Shown: positions 48,086 to 56,544, counted from the stretch's first letter. The stretch: 64,000 bases of DNA from Mucilaginibacter kameinonensis (GCF_003675385.1 NZ_RCWZ01000002.1:62001-126000), one strand, 5' to 3'. Notes: generated from the sequence alone by a model not told the origin. Numbers and translations are program-made.

Positions 48086-49003
48086 TTATGCCGGTGTTTC
48101 TATTGTTTTGACCATTTGATCAACGACATTGGGGGCACCGGCATCAAACCAGATAAAATCTTTATCTTTTCTAAACCATGTAAGCTGCCTTTTGGCAAAA
48201 CGCCTGGTATTTTGTTTTATAAGTAACAGTGCCTCATCAAGGCTTGTTTTCCCGTCGAAATAATCGAATATTTCGGAATAGCCAACTGTATTTAAAGCAT
48301 TCAAATAGCGATAGGGCAGGAGGGATTGTACTTCCTGTACCAGTCCTTGTTTAACCATGAGGTCAACACGGAGGTTTATGCGCTCGTATAGCTTTTCGCG
48401 CGGCATATCAAGCATCAGTTTAATTACATTAAAAGGCCGTTTGTTAACTGTTGCGTTGCGATAAGAGGAAAACGCTTTACCCGAAGTTTCAAAAACCTCT
48501 AAAGCCCGGATGATGCGTTGGGGGTTATTCAAATCAACCTCGTTATAATAATCAGGGTCAACCTGTTTTAGTTTTTCCTGTAATACCTCGAGGCCTTTTT
48601 CTTCAAGCTCTAGGTTTAGTTTTTCCCTTACAGCGGTATCGGCAACAGGCAGATCGTCAAAACCTTCGCAAATGGCTTTTATATATAAGCCCGAACCGCC
48701 GGCGAGAATCACCTTGTTGTGTGTTTTAAAAAGTTCGTCTAAAAGTGCAAGCCCCTGCTTTTCAAAATCGCCAACAGAAAAACTTTCAGATATGGAGTGC
48801 GAATTGATAAAATAGTGTTTGGCCGCTGCCAATTCGTTTTCATCGGGCTTGGCGGTACCAATACTCATCTCCCTGAAAAACTGCCTTGAATCTGCCGAAA
48901 CTACAGCGGTATCAAAATGTTGCGCCAGTTTAATAGCTGCTGCTGTTTTACCTACCGCGGTAGGCCCGGCAACTACAACAAGGGTTGGGATGGAAGTGTT
49001 CAT
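48086..49003 (-). CDS. miaA: tRNA dimethylallyltransferase
   Basis: The 305-residue protein is MiaA: P-loop VVAGPTAVGKTA, VSADSRQFFREM (DSRQ), GGSGLYIKAI, NPQRIIRALEVFE, and the tail KRQLTWFRKDKDFIWFD. It adds a prenyl group to A37 of tRNAs that read U-starting codons, for example the tRNA-Tyr and tRNA-Trp found here. Reading could extend to 49024, but the extra seven codons lie in a repeat array; start chosen at 49003 (MNTSIPTLVVV). Confidence 0.95.
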   Translation of the reverse strand: MNTSIPTLVVVAGPTAVGKTAAAIKLAQHFDTAVVSADSRQFFREMSIGTAKPDENELAAAKHYFINSHSISESFSVGDFEKQGLALLDELFKTHNKVILAGGSGLYIKAICEGFDDLPVADTAVREKLNLELEEKGLEVLQEKLKQVDPDYYNEVDLNNPQRIIRALEVFETSGKAFSSYRNATVNKRPFNVIKLMLDMPREKLYERINLRVDLMVKQGLVQEVQSLLPYRYLNALNTVGYSEIFDYFDGKTSLDEALLLIKQNTRRFAKRQLTWFRKDKDFIWFDAGAPNVVDQMVKTIETPA

Positions 49004-49092
49004 AGATGATGGTTCATAGTTCATAATTCGGAACGTAATTGAAAAGTGGTTTAGGAAATACCATAAACCATCAACTATGAACCATCAATTAA
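49002..49092. repeat. Inverted array of 7-bp units upstream of miaA
   Basis: Heptamers ATAGATG, ATGGTTC, ATAGTTC, ATAATTC (49002-49029) face five heptamers of the type ATACCAT, AAACCAT, CAACTAT, GAACCAT, CAATTAA (49058-49092). A 15-bp perfect inverted repeat (49007-49021 with 49073-49087) is included. The first unit overlaps the miaA start codon, and the last ends 3 bases before the stop codon of the upstream minus-strand gene. Confidence 0.8.
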
Positions 49093-49095
49093 AAT

Positions 49096-49761
49096 TTAAT
49101 AGTCGTCGCTGTTGCCGCGGCCAGGTCTTTCATCGTCATCAAAGCCTTCATCATCACTAAACTCGTTGCCAAACTCGTCTTCCTCTTCCTCCTCATCGCT
49201 ATGACCGCCGCTTTGTTTTTCTTCCGGGAGATCATCGCTATCGGTAACTTCCGAAAAATCTTCGGCATCTTCAGGATTAAAGGCCATCTCGTTCAGGAAG
49301 TCAAAGTCTTCGGTAGTAGGAGGTAGGATGGTAGGGTTAAAGGCGTTGCCAAATTGTTTAGGAGCTTCACCAACTGATTTTACAACAGCGGGGTAGCTTG
49401 TGGCTGCGTTTTCATCAAGAATGATCTTAAGCAATTCGACATGAAAATCAAACGGGCGATCAAAATTAAATGTATAGTAAAATTTCTGGTGCGGATCATC
49501 AATAAAGCTTAACAGTTTTACTTTATTCATTAATGACACGCCCCGGTCAATACGTCTTTGATTGGGCAGGTAAGTAATTTCTTCACCTTTGGTCCACTGA
49601 TCGTTGCTGATATAAAATGATGACGGAAATTCCGGATTGTAGCCGGTTGACTGATGAATTGCGCGGTGAAGGTCTTCGAAAGTTTGGTTTGATTTTACAT
49701 CAATTTCTCTCGTAACGTCATCGTAGTCTTCAAAAGTAACCCTGAACCTGTATACTGCCAT
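49096..49761 (-). CDS. Plasmid pRiA4b ORF-3-like protein with acidic tail
   Basis: The 221-residue protein has an N-terminal pRiA4b ORF-3-like domain (MAVYRFRVTFEDYDDVTREI; FEDLHRAIHQSTGY; FPSSFYISNDQWTKGEEI; YYTFNFDRPFDFHVELLKI). From about residue 150 follows a very acidic, low-complexity tail rich in Asp/Glu/Ser. The family is named after plasmid and IS passenger genes and has no firm function. Position between cca and miaA, two tRNA-maturation genes, is the only clue. No transposase is near. Confidence 0.7.
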   Translation of the reverse strand: MAVYRFRVTFEDYDDVTREIDVKSNQTFEDLHRAIHQSTGYNPEFPSSFYISNDQWTKGEEITYLPNQRRIDRGVSLMNKVKLLSFIDDPHQKFYYTFNFDRPFDFHVELLKIILDENAATSYPAVVKSVGEAPKQFGNAFNPTILPPTTEDFDFLNEMAFNPEDAEDFSEVTDSDDLPEEKQSGGHSDEEEEEDEFGNEFSDDEGFDDDERPGRGNSDDY

Positions 49762-49802
49762 TGCTTATTGTAGATTTTGGACAAAAATAATAATGTTTTA
49801 AT

Positions 49803-51215
49803 TTAATTTGGGGTAGTCACAACTTTTAAGCCAATTTCAAGGCCCTTTGCAATTGTGAATGTTAAGGCAGCCTCGCGGTTGTTGGGGATTTCGCCTTCCA
49901 GTATGGCTTCACGGATCTGATTTTTGATTATGCCAACCTCGCGCCCTTCTTTTATACCAAATATGGTCATGATATCGTTACCGGTAACCGGTGGCTGCCA
50001 GTTGCGGATGCTGTCGCGCTCTTCAACATCTTTTAGTTTTTGTTGAACAAGCTCAAAATTGTTACGATATTTTTTTACCTTATATTCATTTTTGGTGGTG
50101 ATGTCTGCTTTACACAACAGCATGAGCCCTTCAATGTCGTCTCCTGCCTCAAAAAGCAAACGCCGTACAGCCGAATCGGTAACTATTGATTGTGAGAGCA
50201 CTATGGGCCTCAAATGCAATTGTACCAATTTTTGAACCTGCTTCATTTTTTCATTAAGCGGCAGTTTAAGCTGAGCGAAGATCTTGGGCACCATGCGCGC
50301 GCCGCGGTCTTCATGGCCGTGAAAGGTCCAGCCGTGGCCCGGTTCAAAACGTTTGGTGGCCGGTTTGGCTATATCATGTAAAATAGCTGCCCAGCGTAGC
50401 CAAAGGTCGTCGGTAGTTTCGCAAATGTTATCAAGTACTTGCAGGGTATGGTAAAAGTTATCCTTATGGCCTTTACCATCTACATAATCAACGCCGTAAA
50501 GCGCTGTCATTTGCGGGAATATCTTGTGCAGCAGCCCGGTATCAAACAGATAATTAAAACCGATGGATGGCACCGGCGATAGAATGATCTTGTTCAACTC
50601 ATCGGTAATGCGCTCCTGCGATATAATGCTAATCCTGTCGGCAGTGGTTTTAATAGCTTCAACAGCAATATCGTCAATCCTGAAATTAAGCTGCGTAGCA
50701 AACCTGATGGCCCGCATCATGCGCAACGGATCGTCAGAAAAAGTTTCATTGGGGTTAAGCGGTGTGCGGATCAATTTGTTTTCCAGATCGACAATACCAT
50801 TGAAGGGATCAAGCAATTCGCCATAGGTGTCTGGGTGAAGCGAGATAGCCAGTGCGTTGATGGTAAAATCCCGGCGTTTCTGGTCGTCTTCTAAAGTGCC
50901 GTTCTCCACAATAGGCTTGCGCGAATCACGGCGATACGATTCCTTACGGGCGCCTACAAATTCGACCTCAAGGTCGCGGTATTTGAGTGATGCGGTACCG
51001 AAGTTTTTATAAACCGCCAGTTTAACTTTAAGCGTGCTGGCAACTACTTCGGCAAATGCGATGCCGTTACCGATAACAACAATGTCAATATCTTTTGATG
51101 GGCGGTTCAGGAAGATATCGCGTACAAAACCACCTATAGCATAAGCCTGTACATTTTGTTCGCCCGCCAAACGGGATATTACAGAAAATACGGGATGCCT
51201 GAGGTGTTGCTGCAT
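49803..51215 (-). CDS. cca: CCA-adding tRNA nucleotidyltransferase
   Basis: A 470-residue class II nucleotidyltransferase: head domain AYAIGGFVRDIFLNRPSKDIDIVVIG with the catalytic DxD (DID), RRDFTINALAIS, and a C-terminal HD phosphohydrolase-type domain (HTLQVLDNICETTDDLWLRWAAILHDIAKP). It completes tRNA 3' CCA; none of the tRNA genes here encodes CCA, so it is needed for all. The second gene of a minus-strand run. Confidence 0.94.
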   Translation of the reverse strand: MQQHLRHPVFSVISRLAGEQNVQAYAIGGFVRDIFLNRPSKDIDIVVIGNGIAFAEVVASTLKVKLAVYKNFGTASLKYRDLEVEFVGARKESYRRDSRKPIVENGTLEDDQKRRDFTINALAISLHPDTYGELLDPFNGIVDLENKLIRTPLNPNETFSDDPLRMMRAIRFATQLNFRIDDIAVEAIKTTADRISIISQERITDELNKIILSPVPSIGFNYLFDTGLLHKIFPQMTALYGVDYVDGKGHKDNFYHTLQVLDNICETTDDLWLRWAAILHDIAKPATKRFEPGHGWTFHGHEDRGARMVPKIFAQLKLPLNEKMKQVQKLVQLHLRPIVLSQSIVTDSAVRRLLFEAGDDIEGLMLLCKADITTKNEYKVKKYRNNFELVQQKLKDVEERDSIRNWQPPVTGNDIMTIFGIKEGREVGIIKNQIREAILEGEIPNNREAALTFTIAKGLEIGLKVVTTPN

Positions 51216-51279
51216 AGTTGGATGCTTAAAAACGCTAATAAGGGTACAAAGGTAAGATTAATTGGTAACTATGCTTTGT

Positions 51280-51314
51280 AAAGTCAAAAGTCTTAAGTTA
51301 AAAGTGTTAAGAAT
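51280..51314 (+). repeat. Single arm of five 7-bp units
   Basis: AAAGTCA, AAAGTCT, TAAGTTA, AAAGTGT, TAAGAAT in a row, with AG at the same phase in each. Unlike at other loci no facing arm was found, so this may be a decayed element. Confidence 0.6.
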
Positions 51315-51444
51315 TGGCCTTGTAAGTTAAAAATGGAGTTGAAACCGGAGTCGCAAACTCCGGGCATAATTATCGGAAGTTAAAACTTCTGACAGTGGTC
51401 TGATAGTAACGACAGGGGTTAACAGGGTTAACACTATTGGGATT

Positions 51445-51487
51445 ATTAACATTTAAATAATTGATTATCAATTATTTAAATGTTAAT
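51445..51487. repeat. Perfect 20-bp inverted repeat with 3-base loop
   Basis: The arm at 51445-51464 is complemented exactly by 51468-51487 around loop TTA. It is AT-rich (ATTAACATTTAAATAATTGA). It could be a terminator for the minus-strand tsaC mRNA, a cruciform, or a protein site; there is no long T-run in either direction. Confidence 0.75.
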
Positions 51488-51585
51488 AGGGGTTACGCGA
51501 AAGATTTTATAAAAATGTTTCTGTTAAAAGATTTCTTCAAAAATGCCTTTTTAACTAATCACTAATCTCCAACCCTAATCTCCCC

Positions 51586-52155
51586 TTAACGACGCAAAAA
51601 CTCAAACCGCCCGTCAGGAGCCAGCCTCATAATAGTTGAAGGTGTTTTGATCTCTTTGCTATGCTGTTCCAAATCAACAACGTAATCAACACCATCAATA
51701 ATTTCCTGGTCTATCTGTGAAAAATACTGTGGCGAAGGTTTCCCGCTGATATTGGCCGATGTTGACACCAATGGTTTGCGTAAACGCTGAATCAGTTGTT
51801 GGCAAAACGGAGTGTCTTTTACAACCCTGATCCCTACGCTGCCATCTGTAGCGATTAAAGCCGGTGAAATATTTTTAGCGCCAGGCATTACCAGTGTTAA
51901 CGGGTTTTCGGCATACTCAATCAACTCAAAGGCCAGCGGATTTACTTCGCTGATATAACTTTCCAGTTTGTTTTCAGTATCCAGCAAAATGATCATGCTT
52001 TTAGCCTCATCACGCTGTTTAAGTCGATAAATTTTTTGAATGGCCTCGGTATTGGTGGCATCACAGCCTATACCCCAAATGGTATCGGTAGGGTAAAGGA
52101 TAATGCCACCTTCCTGTACTACTTTTAAAGCTTTGGCTACTTCGTCTTTAATCAT
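51586..52155 (-). CDS. tsaC: Threonylcarbamoyl-AMP synthase (TsaC/Sua5/YwlC)
   Basis: The 189-residue protein has the family core: GGIILYPTDTIWGIGCDATN, KRGDEAKSMIILL-like segment (read KQRDEAKSMIILLD), PGPxT-like NPLTLVMPGAKNISP and STSANISGKPSP. It makes the precursor for t6A37 of ANN-decoding tRNAs, which include both tRNA-Thr genes of this window. Its start overlaps the end of the glycosyltransferase gene upstream by 8 bases. Confidence 0.93.
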   Translation of the reverse strand: MIKDEVAKALKVVQEGGIILYPTDTIWGIGCDATNTEAIQKIYRLKQRDEAKSMIILLDTENKLESYISEVNPLAFELIEYAENPLTLVMPGAKNISPALIATDGSVGIRVVKDTPFCQQLIQRLRKPLVSTSANISGKPSPQYFSQIDQEIIDGVDYVVDLEQHSKEIKTPSTIMRLAPDGRFEFLRR

Positions 52156-53275
52156 GGCTCAAAATATTTTGATAAAGCCGCATTAACTGCCGGCTTAGTT
52201 TATCTTCAGTAAAATTGGTTGCGTAAGCGCGACCTTTAGTTATCATGTTTTGCCGCAATAAATCATCGGCAAGCACATTGTTTATTTTTTCGACCAGGCT
52301 GGCATCGTCATCCGGGCTAACAAACAGGCTATCTGGCCCGCCGGCCTCTTCAAGGCATGAGCCCGTTGCCGCAATCACCGGGATGCCTGAATTTAAAGCT
52401 TCCAATATCGGGATGCCGAAACCTTCATACCTGGAAGGGTAAACAAATACCGACGCCAACTGATAAACAGCAGGTAACTCTGCAAAAGTAACGTCTTTTA
52501 AAAACATTACCCTGTGGTTTAAATTGTTGGCTGTTAAATAAGCTTTAACCTGTTCGGCATATTGGGTTTCTTTACCAACAACAACCAAAGGTATATCATC
52601 GACTACGTTTTTTAAAGCTTTGACAATTAACAATAGATTTTTGCGCTCTTCGATAGTACCTACACTCAATATATAGCGATCAGGCAAATTGTATTTTTCT
52701 TTTACGGTCAATTTTTGCTCAGCTGTTTGTTCTGTTGCAAAAACAGAGTCGCAACCCTGGTAAACAACTTCGATTTTTTTAGGATCGATGCCGAGCAGTT
52801 CAATTACATCATCTTTTGTTTTTTGACTTATGGCGATGATCTTATCCGCAACCAGGCAGGCGTGTTTTACCTTGGCCAGGTAAATACGGTAATTAACCGG
52901 GCCAAATTGTTTAGGGTAACGCATGAAGATAAGATCATGCATGGTAACAACCGATTTTATACCTGTTTGCCCGATACCCGAAGGAAGTTCATGACTTAAC
53001 CCGTGGTATAATTCAATACCATCGCGTTTAAGATCTTTAATAATGCCTTTACTGCGCCACCATGAAGTAAACCATTTGCTTTGTGGCGTAACGGTTTGAA
53101 TGTTGGGATAACTGCCAATGAAATTAAGCCGGGGATTGGCTTTTGCTTTTGGCGTATATAGGTATAAAATGTTTGACAGATTGAGCGATGCGATGCCTTT
53201 TAATAGCCAGCGGCTGTAATTACCTAAGCCGGTATTATTATAAAAAGCCCGTTTAGCATCGTATCCTATCTTCAT
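52148..53275 (-). CDS. Family 4 glycosyltransferase outside the main locus
   Basis: A 375-residue GT-B enzyme: N-terminal GYDAKRAFYNNTGLGNYSRWL, and donor domain YILSVGTIEERKNLLLIVKAL, FVYPSRYEGFGIPILEALNSGIPVIAATGSCLEEAGG (EX7E). It is the WbpY/mannosyl-like branch common in Bacteroidota. It is co-oriented with dapD upstream and overlaps tsaC downstream by 8 bases. It may serve the polymer locus or another glycan. Confidence 0.9.
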   Translation of the reverse strand: MKIGYDAKRAFYNNTGLGNYSRWLLKGIASLNLSNILYLYTPKAKANPRLNFIGSYPNIQTVTPQSKWFTSWWRSKGIIKDLKRDGIELYHGLSHELPSGIGQTGIKSVVTMHDLIFMRYPKQFGPVNYRIYLAKVKHACLVADKIIAISQKTKDDVIELLGIDPKKIEVVYQGCDSVFATEQTAEQKLTVKEKYNLPDRYILSVGTIEERKNLLLIVKALKNVVDDIPLVVVGKETQYAEQVKAYLTANNLNHRVMFLKDVTFAELPAVYQLASVFVYPSRYEGFGIPILEALNSGIPVIAATGSCLEEAGGPDSLFVSPDDDASLVEKINNVLADDLLRQNMITKGRAYATNFTEDKLSRQLMRLYQNILSHD

Positions 53276-53280
53276 GTTTT

Positions 53281-53408
53281 AGATATGGAATGTGAGATAT
53301 GAGACGTGAGATAATCAGTAATGTCTCTCTGGTAGGTATATCAGATGTGAGTTGAGCTTATTGTTTATTCAAAATCTCATATCTCACATCTGATATCTCA
53401 TATCTATA
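53281..53408. repeat. Inverted array of 7-bp units (AGATATG / ATCTCAT) between dapD and the GT4 gene
   Basis: Five heptamers at 53281-53315 (AGATATG, GAATGTG, AGATATG, AGACGTG, AGATAAT) face five at 53374-53408 (ATCTCAT, ATCTCAC, ATCTGAT, ATCTCAT, ATCTATA). The spacer is 58 bases. The array starts 6 bases from the GT4 start codon and ends at the base beside the dapD stop codon. The unit is the same as at 12181-12297. Confidence 0.85.
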
Positions 53409-54224
53409 TTAAACCGCTACGTTATTTTCACGCAGGGCGTCATTCAATGACGTTTTTTTATCGGTTGACTCCTTACGCGTACCGATGATCAGGGCACAAG
53501 GCACCTGGTATTCACCAGCAGCAAATTTTTTGGTGTATGATCCCGGAATTACTACCGAGCGGGCAGGTACACGGCCTTTATACTCAATAGGAGTGCTGTG
53601 GGTAACATCAATAATTTTGGTTGATGCTGTTAATACCACGTTTGCACCTAATACTGCTTCGTGTTCAACATGTACGCCTTCAACAACAATGGCGCGTGAA
53701 CCTAAAAAGCAGTTATCTTCAATAATAACAGGAGCAGCTTGTAATGGCTCTAAAACACCACCAATACCAACACCACCACTTAAGTGTACATGTTTGCCAA
53801 TCTGCGCACATGAACCAACAGTAGCCCAGGTATCAACCATTGTACCTTCATCAACATAAGCGCCGATGTTTACATACGATGGCATCATGATAACACCTTT
53901 AGCCAGGTGAGCTCCGTAACGGGCAATACCGTGAGGTACCACACGGACACCGGTTTGTTTGTAATCGGTTTTGAGTTTCATTTTGTCATGAAAAACAAAA
54001 GGACCGGTTTTAATTTCTTCCATCTGCCTGGTTGGGAAATACAGAACAACCGCCTTTTTAATCCACTCATTTACATGCCAGCGTGAGCCAATTGGTTCGG
54101 CCACACGGATTTCGCCTTTATCCAACCGGTCTATAACGGTTTCGATGGCGTTGGTATATTCATTGTAGTTAAGCAGGTTCCTGTCCTCCCAGGCCTCTTC
54201 AATCAGTTTTTTGAGATCTTGCAT
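53409..54224 (-). CDS. dapD: 2,3,4,5-tetrahydropyridine-2,6-dicarboxylate N-succinyltransferase
   Basis: A 271-residue hexapeptide-repeat enzyme: N-terminal helices (LKKLIEEAWEDRNLL), core VRVVPHGIARYGAHLAKGVIMMPSYVNIGAYVDEGTMVDTWATVGSCAQIG and C-terminal GVGIGGVLEPLQAAPVIIEDNC, all as in DapD. It acts in the succinylase branch of lysine/diaminopimelate synthesis, which supplies peptidoglycan. First gene of the minus-strand run. Confidence 0.95.
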   Translation of the reverse strand: MQDLKKLIEEAWEDRNLLNYNEYTNAIETVIDRLDKGEIRVAEPIGSRWHVNEWIKKAVVLYFPTRQMEEIKTGPFVFHDKMKLKTDYKQTGVRVVPHGIARYGAHLAKGVIMMPSYVNIGAYVDEGTMVDTWATVGSCAQIGKHVHLSGGVGIGGVLEPLQAAPVIIEDNCFLGSRAIVVEGVHVEHEAVLGANVVLTASTKIIDVTHSTPIEYKGRVPARSVVIPGSYTKKFAAGEYQVPCALIIGTRKESTDKKTSLNDALRENNVAV

Positions 54225-54784
54225 TGGTGAAATTAAACTTTTGGCAAATTAAAGGATTTTTAAGGAAATATGTTTGATTTTAAAAGATTGAATGTCATGA
54301 TGAATGAAACGCATTGGGGTTAAAAGATTCATCGCTATGGTCACATTAATCATTAATACTTAAACCGGATCGCAACGCATTGAAACTCGATTTTGATGTT
54401 ATATGAGCGATATTTTGAGAAAACTGTGGGTATATTTGACTGATTGCGTATAATAATTTGATTGTCAGTGTATTGGTTTACACATAGGTATACAAAATCC
54501 GGACAATCAGTTAACAGCATGTAAAAAAACGTTAAGTAAGCCTTAATTTTATATAAACGAAAACCAACGTTTAAACTAATTAGGTGTCAAAAGCCTTCCG
54601 GACAGCGAGTGTCGGGGAGGCTTACTTGTTTTAGCGACATAGCATTTTTGGGGAGATAAGTTATAAAACCGGTAAACATTGATGCGTTATTTAGCGTATA
54701 AGAGTTTTCTTTAAATAGTAAGAAATTACTTTATTGAATTTTACCTTTTAATTTATCACTATTAATCCCCCACTCCCCCAACGT
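54225..54784. other. 560-base divergent gap
   Basis: No gene is supported. It must hold the dapD promoter (a degenerate TTAATTTG lies near 54245 on the minus strand) and that of the small gene at 54785. The only clear structure is the hairpin at 54591-54623. Confidence 0.5.
54591..54623. repeat. 14-bp hairpin in the dapD divergent gap
   Basis: AAGCCTTCCGGACA (54591-54604) pairs with TGTCGGGGAGGCTT (54610-54623) except for one G-G mismatch; loop GCGAG. It has no T-run and is GC-rich against an AT-rich background. It could be a mobile-type palindrome or part of a small RNA. Confidence 0.5.
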
Positions 54785-54979
54785 ATGAGCCATCTTGCGT
54801 CATTTGCTGTTATTTTGCTTGGATTTGCATTGCTGCTTATTTTAGGTGTTTTGTTTTTTGGTACGCTTAAAAGTATCAAAAAACGCTATTACCCCACCTG
54901 GAAATTTCCTGATTACATAAGCGTTGGTTATGCCGAATATCTTTATCGTAAATTCATAAAAAGAGACCTGCCTAAATAA
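54785..54979 (+). CDS. Small single-span membrane protein, unknown function
   Basis: I do not recognise this 64-residue protein. It has one strong membrane helix (FAVILLGFALLLILGVLFFGTL, residues 7-28) followed by a basic, aromatic cytoplasmic tail (KKRYYPTW; EYLYRKFIKRDLPK). An ATG start, a clean stop and the normal codon mix support it as a gene. It lies 52 bases before the ADP-ribosylglycohydrolase and could be co-transcribed. Confidence 0.55.
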   Translation: MSHLASFAVILLGFALLLILGVLFFGTLKSIKKRYYPTWKFPDYISVGYAEYLYRKFIKRDLPK

Positions 54980-55031
54980 GTTTTGCTAAAGGCTGATTTG
55001 CCGCGTATTTAAAAATGCGTTAATTAGCACA

Positions 55032-55982
55032 ATGACTAATAAGCGAAGCTATTATAAGGATGTGCTGTTCGGTGTGGCCGTTGGCGATGCGCTTGGCGTT
55101 CCCGTGGAATTTAAAACACGGTCCGTTATCGCTCAAAATCCTGTAACTGATATGATCGGTTTTGGCACCTATGGACAACCTCCCGGCACATGGTCTGACG
55201 ATAGTTCATTAACTTTTTGTCTGGCTGATGTTTTGGCAGATGGTTATGATTTGCAAAAAATAGCAAACAGTTTTGCTGAATGGTTATATGACGAACAATG
55301 GACTGCACGTGGTGAAGTATTTGATGTTGGTATCGCTACCCGGGCGGCTATTGAACGGATTGTTCATAAAGTGAGGCCAGACCTGGCCGGCGGCTTTGAC
55401 GAATCATCCAATGGTAACGGCTCATTAATGCGTATCCTGCCTTTATTATTTTATATAAAGGATAAACCTGTAAAAGAACGTTTTGCTATTGTAAAAGAAG
55501 TATCATCCATAACACATGGGCATGTCCGTTCGGTAATTGCTTGTTTTTATTACCTTGAGTTTGCCCTTAAACTGTTAACGAATAACGATGCTATAGTCGT
55601 TTACCGGGAAGTAAACATGGAGGTAGCGTCATTTTTAAAAGGGACAACCATTATCCATGATGAAATTGCTTTGTTTGACCGATTACTGGAAGGTAATATT
55701 CACGAACTGCCCGTCAATAAAATACAAAGCGGTGGCTATGTGTTGAACACACTTGAGGCTGCCATTTGGTGTTTACTAACCACAACCAACTATAGCGAAG
55801 CAGTATTAAAAGCTGTAAATTTGGGGTTTGATACCGATACGACTGCCGCGGTAACTGGTGGTTTGGCGGGTTTACTTTACGGCTTTGAGCGTATTCCCGA
55901 ACATTGGGTGCTTATACTTGCACGTAAAAAGGATATAGATGACTTGGCCAAACGCCTGGCCGATAAATATGAAAGGGACTGA
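55032..55982 (+). CDS. ADP-ribosylglycohydrolase family protein
   Basis: A 316-residue DraG/ARH-like protein: GVAVGDALGVPVEF at the N-terminus, the metal-site motif GTWSDDSSLTFCLA (residues about 52-65), NGSLMRILPL, and GFDTDTTAAVTGGLAGLLYG near residue 283. These Asp residues form the binuclear Mg2+ centre that removes ADP-ribose from proteins or small molecules. No ADP-ribosyltransferase is seen nearby. Four bases separate it from the S4 gene. Confidence 0.9.
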   Translation: MTNKRSYYKDVLFGVAVGDALGVPVEFKTRSVIAQNPVTDMIGFGTYGQPPGTWSDDSSLTFCLADVLADGYDLQKIANSFAEWLYDEQWTARGEVFDVGIATRAAIERIVHKVRPDLAGGFDESSNGNGSLMRILPLLFYIKDKPVKERFAIVKEVSSITHGHVRSVIACFYYLEFALKLLTNNDAIVVYREVNMEVASFLKGTTIIHDEIALFDRLLEGNIHELPVNKIQSGGYVLNTLEAAIWCLLTTTNYSEAVLKAVNLGFDTDTTAAVTGGLAGLLYGFERIPEHWVLILARKKDIDDLAKRLADKYERD

Positions 55983-55986
55983 TAAA

Positions 55987-56403
55987 ATGGGCGAAAAAGA
56001 GAAGCTAAGAATAGATAAATACTTGTGGGCCATTCGTGTTTTTAAAACCCGTACGCTGGCCTCTGATGCCTGCAAAGCCGGGCGCATAAAACTGGATGGT
56101 AAAAACATCAAACCATCATACGAGGTGAAAATTGGTGATGTTTATCACGTTGCCAAAGGTATTGAACGTAAAGTGGTAAAGGTAACCGGCCTGCTCGAGA
56201 ACCGGGTTGATGCCAAAACCGCTGTGAATTTTTATGAAGATATAACCCCGGTTGAGCAAACTCAGGCATTTAAATCCATGTTCCATGCTCCGGTACTGAA
56301 ACGCGACCGCGGCACCGGCCGCCCTACCAAGCTTGAAAGGCGTGAGATTGATGACTTGAAAGATAACTTTTTTGAAGAGCAGGAAGAAGAGAACCAGGAT
56401 TAA
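55987..56403 (+). CDS. S4-domain RNA-binding protein (Hsp15-like)
   Basis: The 138-residue protein starts with an S4 domain: LRIDKYLWAIRVFKTRTLASDACKAGRIKLDGKNIKPSYEVKIGD (residues 7-51). This is the pattern of Hsp15 (HslR), which rescues stalled 50S subunits carrying nascent chain. The C-terminus is charged. An in-frame ATG at 55939 lies inside the previous gene; the ATG at 55987, 4 bases after that gene ends, fits the family. Confidence 0.85.
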   Translation: MGEKEKLRIDKYLWAIRVFKTRTLASDACKAGRIKLDGKNIKPSYEVKIGDVYHVAKGIERKVVKVTGLLENRVDAKTAVNFYEDITPVEQTQAFKSMFHAPVLKRDRGTGRPTKLERREIDDLKDNFFEEQEEENQD

Positions 56404-56544
56404 GCAGATTTTTGGGATTAATGGATTTTGATTTGCAAATGTGACCCTTAAATTGGATGTAACGCTGAGCAATTCAAAATCCTGTCCATCTGATAAATCC
56501 TTCTAATTCCGGTTCAGACAAGATATTCTCGCCAAATCCTGGTT
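56392..56544. repeat. Inverted array of about 8-bp units between convergent genes
   Basis: AACCAGGATT (56392-56401) and its exact complement AATCCTGGTT (56535-56544) embrace the stop codons of both convergent genes. Inside are 8-base-spaced units of the GGATTAAT/GATTTTTG type up to about 56435, and facing units of the AAAATCCT/GTCCATCT type at 56477-56510. GAACCAGGATTAA recurs at 59555-59567. Confidence 0.6.

Larger units (their letters stand above)
51216..51585. other. 370-base gap between tsaC and cca
   Basis: No gene. It contains five contiguous 7-bp units at 51280-51314, a 7-bp hairpin CCGGAGT/ACTCCGG at 51345-51363, a small GAAGTT/AACTTC hairpin near 51378, and a perfect 20-bp stem at 51445-51487. 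It is the most structured intergenic region in the window. Confidence 0.7.
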
